From Arctopsyche grandis (taxonomy: Eukaryota > Arthropoda > Insecta > Trichoptera > Hydropsychidae): a stretch of DNA of 64,000 nucleotides. The notes under the pieces were generated by a model that was not told the origin of the DNA, did not search any database, and saw only the letters and a list, made by a program, of their open reading frames with translations. Below, piece by piece: positions 32,948 to 57,399 of this stretch. The stretch lies in the NCBI RefSeq assembly GCF_051622035.1, contig NC_135355.1:24159986-24223985 (forward strand), given 5' to 3'. The position numbers and the translations under genes were made by a program. Numbering within the stretch: position 1 is the stretch's first letter; each line of letters opens with the position of its first letter.

Positions 32948-33808
32948 ATATGAATACATTTTATTGAATCGATTTTCAATGTAAAACCCAATAAGTGCAA
33001 AAATAAAACTATATTATTGAAACTGAAATTATATGAAAATTAAGTAGGAAGCGAACCACTTGTTTTGTATCGCCTCCTTGTCTCGTTAACCACAGTTTCA
33101 TTATTCTTTCCTATCTGCAGCTTATCGCAACTTTCCAGGAACCTAACCCCCCCGCAGATAACGAGGGATTATCATATGATATTTTTACGCTAATCACTAA
33201 TACTGTTCAAAACACACATTTTTGAGATAAAAACTGTAGATTAATTAATATTCATAGAAGTATTTTGATAAAAATGAATAAATTAATATCTACGTATATA
33301 AATATATACATTGTTTTTAATAAAGTGTAAAGTATGAAACATATTTGTGCCTTTTCATTCTATTTCATCTTAAAATCTTATCAGGTAACACAAGAGCTAA
33401 TCATGATTTACGAATCTTATCTTGTGATTGATGTTTTTCTATTAATTTTTGTGTTGTTACTCCGTTTCAAATTATCATGTAGTGAGGCAGGTGTGGTCTC
33501 AATTCAACCGATAATTCCACCTGCATGTTAGTAAATGTATCAAATATCCGTTTTTTTTTTTTAGTAACTTGCAGTTATTAATTGGGCTAATATTACATTA
33601 CTCAATATGTATTGTGTGTTTTATGATTCATTGGGACACAATTTTGCAATATATTGGTAACGGTACGTTTTTCTTCGGCTACAATAGTAGTATTCGATTC
33701 GTCGATGGGTACATTTGTCGTTTCGTTTTGTGCGTTAAATTTTCGTTTTGGTCATTTTTTTTTGTGATTATTCATAATTTTAAATGTTTCTTTTTATTTG
33801 ATTTTCAG
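32948..33808. other. AT-rich sequence between solo LTR and forkhead exon
   Basis: No recognisable gene. It lies within the inferred 5' UTR intron of the forkhead gene. Confidence 0.4.
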
Positions 33809-33881
33809 TGAGATGAGATTCAACATCGATTTTTAATCGACGAGCCACCCGGACGTTGTGGATGTGGTGGAATAGTACAAA

Positions 33882-38679
<4,798 letters not shown>

Positions 38680-40599
38680 CATACTTTAACTATTTCTTAA
38701 CAGGGTGAATTATATTATTGAGTAATTGCTTTTTTTTAAGTGCATACATATACATGTATATTCAAAGCCAATTAATACTGATGTATTAGATTTATATTGT
38801 GACGGGTGATCGAGACGAAGGTGAGAAATGTACTATAGAAATGCATGGTTTAGTTTCATTTCGATTACATGTGCGTATGAACTTTTTCTTCGGTGTTGCA
38901 ACTGTTCATACATTTCTATTTGAATCGATCACTCGTCCAACATTAATTGTTACACGTGCGCCTTTTGACTTGTCAATGTGTCGTTTGGCCGCTGCAACTT
39001 TAAAGTGTTCAAGCTATCTCGTAAGGGTCTTAAATATAGACTTATTATTGTTGTAATTGATATTTTTCGCAAAAATATTGTATTAGTTAAATATTTGGTC
39101 AATTTTATTTTTATCATTTGACTAAACAATGTTTGTATATGAAGTTTTTTTTATATGTATTCATCTTAGTTCATATTAGCTATCATTATATTTTTTAATT
39201 AAAAAAATTATTTAAAAATTTCAATACTCATTGTAGATATTAAATTGCAAATTAAACAAATACACTAAAGTGCAAATTTTCTACAAATCAACTATAATAA
39301 GGTGGTTTAAATGTTAAAAAAATATTTTTCTTTTCTTCGATAATGTTAATTTTGTTTATCAAATGTGATACATAATGATATTTTATTTTTGTATGTTAAT
39401 CATATTTACTTTGTTTAACTGGTGTAAAATTTATTGCAAATAGCCTTTGGCAGCCATTGCGGATGTCTTTGGCTAACTTTTATTCTATTTATCAGAGCAT
39501 TAATGAATTTTTCATATACATTTTTTATATTTACATAGATATTATATATTAAATTAGTTAGTTAATTAAATTTTTACCTCATTTGAAACTGGAAAAAACA
39601 TGAGGCTAATATTAAATTATATCATTAAGTTGAAAACGATTCATTTTTACATGCAAATGTTATAAACACTTCTCAATTGGTGAGTTCCATTATACATATT
39701 TGCAAACTGCATACACATAATATTATTTATTTGGTTTCAATCATGCCTAATATTATATTTCATATGGAATAATTTCCAATGTGTAAGACATTTTGGAAAT
39801 TTGTACAGTTCAAGTTACCGTTTATTCGATGCCATTTTTTATAAACACATATATATGTATGTAGACATAATGAATTGGATGTTTCGCAGAAATTTATCGC
39901 ATAATATTTTTGTAACGGATTAAATGTGCAAAGTTAGTTAAGAACATCCTAAATGATACCGTAATGTAGAAACATTATGTATATCTTCCGTTTTATACAT
40001 ACCTACATACATAGCTGTTTGATACTTTCATACATTCATCATTCGCACATAATAGATCTGCAACTGTTTTAAATGTCAAATTTAATCAACAACACAATAA
40101 TAAAGTGCTTCTGTGCGTTGTGTTTTTAATTTGTACATTTATGCTATTGTTGTTGGATGAATTTGAATTCTGACAATCATATAATAGTACTTTAGAAATA
40201 GATCGGGGCAGATTTGTTGATTTGTTCAAGTAAACATCGGAATCGAGTTTCATACATCTATCGCTGCAAAATTGATTATGTATTTGTAGAAACATTCAAT
40301 CAGTAAAAACACACACATACATGACTGCTATTGTAATAGTTTCAAATATATAATATATTTAGGCTAAAAACATAACTATTTGTAAAATGCTCATAGGGTA
40401 TGTATAACACATTTGTTAATTGTATATTTTTATAGCAATATATTTTATTTTCCCCTCGGACACCGAATTATCATCACATTTGAAATATACGTAATAGAAA
40501 TTATTTATTGAAAATAAAACTAATCGAAAGTGATTTAACGTATATATGTATATATATAGCATTGCATATTTATATTGTTGATTCGTTGTTGCAATCTTG

Positions 40600-40676
<77 letters not shown>

Positions 40677-41931
40677 TACACAAAATGTTGCTCGCAGATG
40701 CGTGCTGGTTTGTGTTTTTGTGTAATGCACAAAGATGATGCGTACGTGCATAGGTTTTTAATGGATGTTTCTAAGTGTGTGGCTTGAAAATTATCTAAAT
40801 GTGAATTTTGAACGCTGTATTTTTAACTGAACATCGTTTGACAGGCAAATTTGTAAATCACATACGTACATATTGGCACTCAAAACAGCGGCTCAACTAG
40901 TTTTACTATTGTATCGATGTATCTTAAGTGAGAAACACTGCCCTATATTGTAATTATTTTAATAAATAATATATGCATTCTTCGTTGAAATTGTAAGGTA
41001 TATACGTAAATAGCACTATTGTTATTTCCGATTGCATTAAATTATTAAAGGATTTACATCGCCGCCCTGAACGTTGCCGTGTGATAATTTTTGCCATAGT
41101 ACTTTAATTTTATTATATTTTGATCATTTTTTTTTTTTACAAACAATGTCCTACCTCCTATAATTGTAATTATATATTTTATTGTATGAACTACTTACAA
41201 ATTATGATAAAATTTATACATATTATATATAAATATATTATTGTATTACGTAAAATATGCATCAAAATTTGTATGCGCTTGCTATCACAGTGGAGATGGG
41301 CAAAGTGTTCAGTTTGATATGTTTTTAAATTGCCGATGTATCACTGTGTGCGCAGGCCATTACTTGTATTGATGTGTATGTTCGCGTACACAAATGCATA
41401 CATGATTTAATAAAAAGAGTAGTAACTGTTTTAAACCATGGTATTATTTTATACTACATATAGAGCGGTGATAGGTTTCGGCCTTTTCCCGGCCTATGGA
41501 AACAGTTGAGTTTTTAAGAGGATCTTTATTGCTCAATTAATACAGGTGTGTTTGTATGTACGGCGAAATAGGCAGTTGCTTCGTAGGAGTGAACAGGTTG
41601 AGCAGGCCCGCGCCTAGGAATTCGCCCGCCTGTGTGCAAACTTAAATCGGCCGCTCTTGAATTTTATCAGCATTTGTATAAATCATATTAATAAAATTAA
41701 GTGCATGCGAGTAGTGCAAAAATCTTACTTTGTGAAAAATATACTGTTGAAAGTTTTAATCACAATAAAAATTAACCAGAAAAACACGGAAAACGAAAAC
41801 GTTAAATTCTGAATATGACCAGACGACAAAAGAGACAAAATTTTCGAGTTCAATTCAGAGCCGTAGCAATGTTTTTGGCGCCCTTGGAAAATATATAATT
41901 TGACACCCCTTTGTTTTGATTTTATTAAATA
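38680..41931. other. Forkhead 3' UTR and AT-rich intergenic sequence
   Basis: After the forkhead TAA the sequence is AT-rich with scattered AATAAA-type hexamers (for example near 40098, 40962 and 41407) that could serve as polyadenylation signals. A (TA)n tract lies at 40600-40672. No further coding exon or RNA gene recognised. Confidence 0.45.
40600..40672. repeat. (TA)n microsatellite
   Basis: About 73 bp of pure AT dinucleotide repeat. Confidence 0.97.
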
Positions 41932-42209
41932 CTAGCTGTATTACCCGGCTTCGATCGGTATTTGTAATATAAAGTAAGATAATTATAAAAATAACAATGC
42001 AATAAAAAATATATAAAATTATATTAAGTCTCACCAGTATATACATACTAGAATCCGGCGTCGCCTCTTGCGGCGCCCCCTGCGGGGACTTTGAATCGAA
42101 AAAAATCGAATCGGCGCCTATGAATCGAAAAAAAAAAAAATCGAACGTGTTGTTCCCACCCAACCAACCAATGATACATACAAAGTCTCTTTCCAAATTA
42201 TATATTAGA
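41932..42209 (-). mobile_element. Non-autonomous Helitron, minus strand
   Basis: The plus strand reads A|CTAGCTGTATTACCCGGCTTCG at the left (reverse of the Helitron 3' end) and TTCCAAATTATATATTAGA at the right (reverse of the 5' TCTAATATATAATTT terminus). It contains a short GC-rich core (GCGGCGCCCCCTGCGGGG), as in the 22786 copy. Confidence 0.75.
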
Positions 42210-42389
42210 CTAGTGTTTTTACCCGGTGTTTGTAACATAAACCGCTTACACTTGGCCAATCTAATAGTAAACATTTTGTTAAATTTATTTGAATATTCAT
42301 TTGTTTTTTTATTAAATTGAACTTCACTGACTCTTCGAACCAAACAAATAACCATACATACAAAGTCTCTTTCGAAATTATATATTCGA
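42210..42389 (-). mobile_element. Second Helitron abutting the first, head to tail
   Basis: It starts CTAGTGTTTTTACCCGGTG directly after the previous element and ends TTCGAAATTATATATTCGA before T. Interior CATAAACCGCTTACACTTGG matches the 3' half of the 22786 Helitron in reverse. The GC-rich core is missing. Confidence 0.7.
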
Positions 42390-43667
42390 TAATGAAAAAT
42401 GTTTACAAAAAATGAATAGCCAAAACAAAACTACAAGAACTAAAAAACTTTTTATATTACACATTGTAAAAACTATCAGAATACCTAGTGGTGTAATGCT
42501 AAAAAAAAAGTGCCAGAGTGCTAAACTTATGCCCTATTTTTTTTAAAAGTAAAGAATTTATATTGGCTAATATAAAGGTGTATTTTCTTTTAAATTTATT
42601 TTTTATTTGTACGATGTAAAGAAATAAAGTCCTGCAGCCTGAAAATTTTTTTCAAAATTAAAAAAATACTTCGGAAAGTGAGTGATAGCTAGGTACAAAA
42701 AACGTATAACGAAAACATCGAATTGATGCTGAAGTTCCAGTTGAAATATTTGAAAACAAAACTAAAATATTAGAATTATTGTAACTTGAAAGTTTCAAGC
42801 GAATAGTCTGTCTCAATGTAATTTTAAATCCATTAATTATTAGCTTATTAACATAAACTAAACTACTGTAAATAAATCTAAAGTCGAATTTTTCGTGTTT
42901 TGGTGTTATCAAATCTGGTATTTAGCTATCAAAGTTTATTTTATTCACTAATTCATATTCTATTAACATGCTTAAATTTGATGATCGGTCTTGACTGTTG
43001 GTCAATATTAAATAGTTTTTGATAATTTAATAAATAAAAAATAGGCGAGAGTGCGCATTGGCAACTATCCCATTGCCAATGCGTTGCTACGGCACAATTC
43101 GTTCATGAAAATATAGTGTTTTTACCACCAATCCCACATCTAGGACATTGTTCTTTCAATGACCAACCAATACTCAACATCATTGAAGAAATACATTTGG
43201 CAGTCGCAAAGACAATAGAACATAAAAGACCTTGCTCTCCGCGGACCGAAGCTCTACCTTGCTATCCCATTATTTCCTCGAATTATAGTTTGGGTGTGTC
43301 TCACGTTGTAATTTGTAACAGCAATCCACAAGTATATAAGATATAAGTATATAAGACAACCTAAATACATTTTAAAAAGTACGGTCTTGTTTTGTATTTT
43401 TTTAAGGAATATAATTTTTCCGACTCGTTTTTTTCAGCCGCCTTTGTGCGTTGCACACATTTGTACATATGGTAGGCGCGGGCCCGAGGCTGAGCTCATG
43501 AAGCTTAGTGGCATTTTGGGATGATGCTCTGGTTTATATAGTAGTTGATTATGCAATGTGTAGCTTAGTTGGTGAAATCACGTTCTAGAAACTTCCTACT
43601 GGGTCGAGGTTTTCCTTTGTGCAGATGTGCCTGAAGGTTTGGTTGGTGCATAGCTATCTATCTAGTG
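42390..43667. other. Intergenic sequence with no supported gene
   Basis: AT-rich. A small palindrome GCGCATTGGCAA...TTGCCAATGCG lies at about 43052-43082. A 76-codon open frame (43116-43346) has ordinary amino-acid composition but no recognised domain and no flanking splice support. Confidence 0.4.
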
Positions 43668-45128
43668 TAGGGCTGCCATACGTCCCCGTTGACAGGGACA
43701 TGTCCCAGTTTCGAGGTCTGTGTCCCGGTGTCCCAGTCCGAGAGTCATTTGTCCCCGTCAATTTCAAAATTTAGATATTTAAAAAAATTATTCAATTATT
43801 TTTTAATATCTATCGAACAAGAACTTTTGAACCAAGAAATCTCAGGATGCACTCTCTATACTGTGGTCCAAAAAGGAAAGACGTTTACACGTCAAAAATT
43901 GTACCCACATAATATCTAATATGGATACGCGCGCGCATATTGGCAACACCGACAACGAGAGCGGCGGATGCCCACTGCCCAATTTTGCCAGCTGGCAACA
44001 CCGACAATGACACGGACAAGTACGATGCGCGCGCAGTTCGTTTACTGTCTGCTGATAATATCCGTTTGTTCTGTTTGTTTCTGATCGAAGAGGACTGATA
44101 TTTTGATGTACGTTTTTCAATACATAGTAAATATCTACATAGGTATTCAAGCAACCCAGGCATACAATAAACTGAAAAAACACATGGACATTACGACGAC
44201 ACAAGTAGCAGCATTTGAAAAAGATGTAGAGAATTTTTACAACGTTAGAATTAATTATTTGGCAAAGTGGTCAGTTCCACTGTCGAAATATGATGTTTTT
44301 TCATGGATGCTTCTCCATGAAGTACCCGAATGGGAACATGTTGAAAAAACTATTGCTTATTTAAGTGAAATGGGAATATTGTTCACGGATTCAATCTATG
44401 AGGAAGTAAAGTATATGTCATTTATCGAAAATAAAAAAGCCGAAGAATGGAAAACGAAAGATGTACATGATAAATGGTTATACTATTTCAAAAAAACTGA
44501 AGAGACAGAAAGAAAAGCTAATCTACTGAAAATGTGCCAATACTTGTTCGCCATCCCACCGCACAATGCACATGTTGAACGTGTGTTGTCATTAATTAAA
44601 AATCAATGGACAGATGAGCGCAATTCGCTTTCTATTGACACAGTAAAAAGCATAATTCAATGTACTTTAAATTATAAAATGTTATGCATTGAATTCTATA
44701 ATTATATAAAAGGGAAAAAAGAGTTACTTCAAAAAACGAAAACATCGGAAAAATATGATTGGGCAAAGAAGAGCGATGATAATGAAGTCACGGAAATCAG
44801 AGAAGAGTGAAGGCGATAGAAGAATAGGCTACTGTACATGAAATAAAATATTAATGTAAGGTTGCATTTAATTAAATTTATTTGAATCGTCCAATTATCT
44901 ATATTTATTTATTTTAGATTTGGTACAGACGCTTCCACAAAAAAAACCTATTATCAATCTTTAAATTTTTCTTTCAATTCAATTTTTGTTTAGTTTCAAT
45001 TACTTGTGTTGAAATGTTGTATATTTTTTTTATAATACAGCTATGAATATCGATAAAAATGTTTTGTTTTGTTTTTTTTTTTTAAGGGGGTTGTCCCCGT
45101 CGGTGCTCCGACACTTATGGCAGCCCTA
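43668..45128 (+). mobile_element. hAT transposon, 1.46 kb, with 8-bp TSD
   Basis: Termini TAGGGCTGCCATACGTCC and, reversed, TAGGGCTGCCATAAGTGTC. The 8-bp duplication ATCTAGTG flanks it exactly (43660-43667 and 45129-45136). Both subterminal regions are rich in GTCCC/GGGAC. The interior encodes only the C-terminal part of a transposase, so the element is internally deleted. Confidence 0.92.
44103..44810 (+). pseudogene. hAT transposase C-terminal region (hATC dimerisation domain), N-terminally truncated
   Basis: An open frame of 235 codons lies within the hAT element. Residues about 130-210 carry the hATC signature: MCQYLFAIPPHNAHVERVL, then SLIKNQWTDERNSL. The N-terminal BED zinc finger and the catalytic D, D and most of the insertion domain are absent, so it is not an active transposase. 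A related fragment on the minus strand at 57400-57750 shares KYDWAKK and HNANVERIFSLM. Confidence 0.82.
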
Positions 45129-48110
45129 ATCTAGTGAGATCACCTTCTCCGGGGGGGGGGGGGGGGGTTTCATGTATTCGTGAATGCGTATCTGGAGCGA
45201 GTTGATGTTGTCTTTCCCCTAGGTCGAACGAAGGTATTTTGGCCAAGTTTGACTTTACGTGTCCGTACAGGACGCAATGATTTCTAGTCGGTGGCGTAGC
45301 CACCGCGGCCGCAAAGTGGCGCGCCTTTTTTACTAATTTTTAAACTTTTTCTTTAATTTCTGTGCCTAATTTTTTAAAAACCTCTTATATTTCAACCTAT
45401 TTTATTTTATGTACATAAAGCTGAAAATTCTCTTATTCTTGTACATACATACATATGTACACCCCGCGCAAGATGAAGCGCATAGGTCGTAAATTTTACC
45501 GAAACGACCCATTGTTCTCCCCATTGGGTCTCAGTTTCTTTCAAGGTTATTTTTAAACCCTGACAATTATTTTCGACATTCCTCAACGTATTGCTGTCAA
45601 AAAATTTTAAAGTCAGTTTCTCCCAGACTTTCAAGTAGTGCGTGTCTTTTTTTGGCTCGGTGATTACTAGTCAAATGTGAACCGGTCGCTCTAGATCGGT
45701 CACACGCTTAAACTGGTCACACCCTAAAATCGGTCACGAGAAAACTGGTCATACCCTAAAATTGGTCAAAAGAAAACTGGTCACACCCAAAAATTAAAAA
45801 TTGGTCGTATGATAACTGGTCACACAAAAAAAAATTACAACCGATCGGAATATAAAAAGCCTTCAGTGAACCCCTGAAGTTCAGCCAGGCTACTCTTTCG
45901 AAATCAAGTAACTACTTCCTTTGCCGTACATACAATGAAACTTGTATACTGAACAAATAAAAAGATCCTCTCACAAACTCAACCAAGTATCTATAAGCAG
46001 GGACACAATCAACACACAACCTCTTAATCTCTTAAGGAGTTGGTTCTTGTCAGTCCTGAATCAGTACACGAAAAGAAGCTGCGTCTTATTTTTGTTTATC
46101 TCCAGACCTATGACTGCTCTCCACTTTCCTCATTGTTTACATGGCTTACACCAAATCATTTTTTAACCTAAAATTGTTTCATAGCCCACAAATTGGTTAA
46201 TTGTATTGTGAAGGATATATAAGGAGAGGAGTCCTAAAAATAATAATAATAATACAATAGATAATTATTATATGTAATTTAATAAAAATTAACATGTTTT
46301 GAATAAACACAAAAATTGAAAACGCACTGTGAAATATTGTCTGAGCTGTGATCTAAAATGTTTATCGTAAGATACATATGCATTCCAGGATGCGAGTACA
46401 ATCAACTTACATAATTTAGCGAGTCACCATTAACCACTAAAAGCGATAATATGTATATTCGGTATAAATAACAATCCAATCTAAATGTGAATAAGTTTAT
46501 ATATTAACATGTATATATACTTATAAGTCTGAACTATTACCAAAAATATAATTATGTATGCATACCTACATGTTGCATCGTTTAGAAAATTTGAATCATT
46601 GAAAAGAGAATGTATCTATGTATATCGTATAATGTCTCTAAGTATATAACAGTAATTTTTATTGTATTGGAGTTACTCAGTAGGCACTTAAATGAAAACA
46701 CTAGCGAATATCAAACATATTGGTATAAAAACCGCAAACAATTAATTGGCGTTAACTCTTGCAGTCCCCAAATTTGTATTGTCTGTCGAGATTAGATTTG
46801 AGATTTTCTCTACAGCAATTCACTCTACAATATATTATATAATTACTTTCGTTTGGTGGTATTTCGCTGATTAAACAGTGTGTTAAATCACCATATGACG
46901 CCCCGTATTGGTCACAATAATTGATAACAACGCTAACTAATATTGTATAAATTAGTTTAAAAATTTTCAATAGTGACTATTAAATTAAGCACAGTAAAAA
47001 GTCAATTAAAAAAAACCATGCTATGATTTATGCAAAAATATTGTTAAAATTTCATCAATATTAATAATGCCATTAAAATCTATACATAATATAATTTTTT
47101 CAATATGTTGCTATACGAAAAAATATATTGTAATTTACAAATGTATATTCACTAATAATTTGCTTTACAAAGAGCATTCATTATTGATTAAAAACATTAT
47201 CGTAAAAGTTGCCCTAATGAAATATCCTTTCAGCCCTTGTATATATTATAATATACACATTTGCACGCCGTATACATGCATCGTACACTCACACATGTAC
47301 ATTATCATAATATAAACATATAAAAACTTTCAACAATTTATAGCTTTTATGTATCATATCATTATTAAACTCAATAAATTTATGGAGTTCCTCCTTTTGT
47401 AACATTATAAATTTACGACAACAAAACCAATTTGGCAAAATCTTATATAACTCATAATTGATGGTATTATATATTTGATTTTATTTAAAGCCACTAGTTT
47501 CAACAATGTTTATGAAATCTTAAAAGTACAAAAAAAAAAAACACAATTTTACACATAATAAATAAACCCTGCAGAATTATACACATTCACATGTACATAT
47601 CTATCTATTCATATACATCTGTACAACAACGTACCAAATAAATTCGTAACCTAGCTTAAAATTAGGCAAACAAAAATTTCATACTAAGCTATGAGAAAAA
47701 GGAAGCTTTTTATTAATATCATTATTAATTGAAGCATCGCATCACAAAATTTCACGGCGATAACGATAATCACACGAGTTCAGCCCCGTCGCAGCCGAAC
47801 AATAGCTGGACAAAGACAGGGATGAATGTATTATATTAAACATACGTATTGCACTCTTTTATATTATTAGCAGTTAGTCATTTTTTTTACATCTTGCCAT
47901 GAATAAAACAGTGTCACTATAGAGAATACACGCGGGGGGGGGGGGGGGAATAAAACGACTAGTTTCGTTCGTTTGTCAATCAAACGTCGAATAAATTTGA
48001 CAACTTCAAATATGCGTGGAAAACGTAATAGTGGCACGTTTCGAAACAAAAATAAATTGCCGAGTTACGAAGGCGGGAGCGGATGGATTTCTTTCAAAGT
48101 TGGACAGCAA
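45129..48110. other. Intergenic sequence and probable UBR3 3' UTR
   Basis: Contents: a G17 homopolymer (45151-45167), a GGTCAC-based minisatellite (45675-45835), a G15 homopolymer (47934-47948), and AT-rich sequence from 46.2 to 47.8 kb with nothing recognised. On the minus strand AATAAA near 47710 could be the UBR3 polyadenylation signal. Confidence 0.45.
45675..45835. repeat. Degenerate minisatellite, about 26-bp units
   Basis: Repeated units of the form AACTGGTCACACCCTAAAAT, each followed by YGGTCAMRAGAA, recur about six times with drift. Confidence 0.75.
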
Positions 48111-54690
<6,580 letters not shown>

Positions 54691-55429
54691 CTAAAAATGA
54701 TTTAAAATATGTTTCAAATGTTTAAAACTAATAATACATATAATATTATCAAACAAGAATTTCCACATATAAGACATTCATTGTTAATAATGGTATAAAA
54801 AAATAATGTTTGTAATTATTTCAATATACAAGTCATATTACAAGTTTGCACAAATAATTGTAAGTTTGTTAGTTCAGAGTAAACAATCTTACATCATTGC
54901 TATAATTATTAGCTCGGTTCTTATCAAATGTCCATATTATAATATGTTTTAATCATTTTTTAATTCCCTATGACGTTTTTATAATTAAAAATACTTCTAG
55001 ATATTTTGAAGAAGGTTTTCAATAATTGTCAATGTTTTTTTCTGGGATTACGATTATTTTTTACACATAATATACATACATAGTTCAATAAAAAAAACTA
55101 TTTTGAAAAAATAAATAATACATTATTATAGATACGCAAAAGTTTATGTAATACGTCAACAAAAAAGTTGATATGAAAATAAAACATATAATTGAATGTT
55201 TGAATTTCGTTAACATGTCAAATGTAGACAAATATTAGCTCTTCATTAAAAAATAAATCATTTGAAATATATTCTATTTTTTTGTTCTTTCTTAACTCAA
55301 TTATGGGCTGTAAACACAGCATGGGTGTTTTTAAACCCTCCAAATTTCATTCAAAAAATGAAGAGTATTATTTAAAAGTTTCATACTTCAATTCATATAT
55401 TTATCAAAAATATCGATAAATTAAAATAA

Positions 55430-55436
<7 letters not shown>

Positions 55437-55503
<67 letters not shown>
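55437..55503. repeat. (TA)n microsatellite
   Basis: About 67 bp of pure AT dinucleotide repeat. Confidence 0.97.
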
Positions 55504-55507
<4 letters not shown>

Positions 55508-55578
55508 GGTTTTTTCAAGCGTAGCATACTTCTCAAATTTAATCTTTCATTCAAATGAATAATACAATCACCTACATA

Positions 55579-57271
55579 CAGTGCTTACTCATCGAAGTTC
55601 ATACAGCAGTCCGAGAAGGGTATTTTTTGTACCTGCTCCCGTTATGAATGACATTTTGGGTTCCTTTTTTTTTTAAACGATGCACAGTATCCTATTGTAT
55701 TAGTCTACAAAATATTTTGTGCAGTATTGTTCATACAAATATTTTAAAACCCAATTGAGTGTAAAAGCACACTTCGTGGCCGAAATCCGGTCAGCAGAGA
55801 TGTTTGCTTCCTTCCGAAAAAAAAGTGTTTGTGAAGATTGAATCGAAGATATTTTTTATCCTGCATTTCTACGGTATTTCCCAAGTAAGTTAAAGTGTTT
55901 ATACTTTTAAAATAAATTTATTATTAGTTTAAAATTGCTTGTAAAACTCCCCCTCTTTGTTGTTGTTTTTGTTTTTAGATAGTGGGGAATAAAGATTTAT
56001 CGAAAGAGAAAATCAGCAGTGTTGTGGCATTATTAAAGACTGGACAGTTTTCTCTTTGGTCTATTGCCAAAAAAGAGGAGATTAGTCATGGTTCTGTGCA
56101 TAAAATCAGTATCAGACTGAAAAAAAATGATGACCCCACCGTCACCCGGCGGACGAATTGTCGTGGCATTCGAAAATTCAGCCCACGAATTGATCGAAAA
56201 ATCGTCGGGGTCGTAAACAGTGATTAGTTCATTACAGAAAAAGGAATAAAAACATCTTTGGGGGAAGCTAATATTAATATTTCGGTCAATACGATCCGAC
56301 GCCGCCTCGCCGAAGCTGGGTTTAAAAGTCGACAACCAGTAAAAAAAACCACTTTTAACCCAAAAAATGCGAAAAGCGAGACTGAATTGGGCGAAACTTC
56401 ATCAACACTTCACCCTTGACGATTGGAAAGGGGTAATTTAATTGAAATTAAATTATTTGTTTAATTTTTTTGAATGAATTGAATTAATCGATATTTTTAA
56501 CATTTTTAAGGTTCACTTCTCTGGCAAGTCGTCAATTCATTTGATGAAACCAATTCAACAATACGTAAGCAGGCGAGTCGGCAAGCGGTATAATGAGTCC
56601 TGCGTCATAAAAAAAATGAAACACCCGCTGTCACTCATGATTTGGGGCTCAATTAGTGGGGAAGGTCCGGGGGGGGGGGGGGGGGGGGGGGGCATTGTAT
56701 TTTGTAGAAGGGATGATGAATGCTTCGCAATATATAACTGTATTGTGAGACACTTTATTGCTCTCAAAGCAAAACAAAATTGACAATGGGAATCTCCTGC
56801 ACTTTATGCTAGATAATGCACCCCGCCACACAGCCAAAATTGTGAAAAAAATCATGTCCAACCACAATTTACCTCTCCTTTCTCCCTATCCTATAGAAAA
56901 TGTCCTAAAATCCTATAGAAAATGTCTGGCATACCCTTAAAATGAAATTAAATAAGCTCCAATGTACCAATAAAAATATGCTAAAACAAAAAATAATTTC
57001 TGTGGCAGGGAGATCTTGAAATAAAATCAACCATTGCGTCTTGTATCGAGAGTATGCCCAAGAGAATAGCAATGTGTCTAAACAATAAGGGTGGACATAC
57101 AAAATATTAATTATTTTATATATTTTTTGAAATAATATTATAAATAAACTATGTATCATCATTTTAAACACATATTTGTTTCAATTTCACGAACCTACTT
57201 CTCACAATAAAGCGGTGAATTTAGAATTTGCGTAATCTGCGCGGTGTCCATACTTCGATGAGTAACGTCTG
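55579..57271 (+). mobile_element. Tc1/mariner transposon, degenerate, with TA target duplication
   Basis: The left end CAGTGCTTACTCATCGAAGT and the reversed right end CAGACGTTACTCATCGAAGT form terminal inverted repeats. TA flanks both ends (55577-55578 and 57272-57273). The interior encodes a broken Tc1-like transposase. A G24 homopolymer (56669-56692) sits in the coding region. Confidence 0.85.
55976..57018 (+). pseudogene. Tc1-like transposase pseudogene
   Basis: Homologous segments appear in order. A helix-turn-helix N-terminal domain (LKTGQFSLWSIAKKEEISHG; later SVNTIRRRLAEAGFKSRQP) is followed by a catalytic region with VHFSGKSSIHLMKP, PLSLMIWGSISGEGPGG, LHFMLDNAPRHTAKIVKKIM and PIENV. 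A stop at 56225-56227, frameshifts and the G24 tract break it. The first catalytic aspartate is replaced: FSGKS where FSDES is usual. The SPDLNPIENVW motif is reduced to SPYPIENV. A likely intron (about 56432-56510, AAAG|GTAATT to TTTTAAG) separates DDWKG from VHFS. Confidence 0.8.
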
Positions 57272-57399
57272 TATGTGCATATAAGATATATACGGGTATT
57301 ATGTGAAAACATATTGGAATGTATACTAATAATATACAAAATTGAATACATATAGCACATCATCACAGTTTGAGAAATACTAATCTGATCACTTATAGG

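Noticed and set aside
43116..43346. 76-codon frame of ordinary composition
   Set aside because: No recognised family, no neighbouring exons and no clear promoter; kept only as a note in the intergenic entry.
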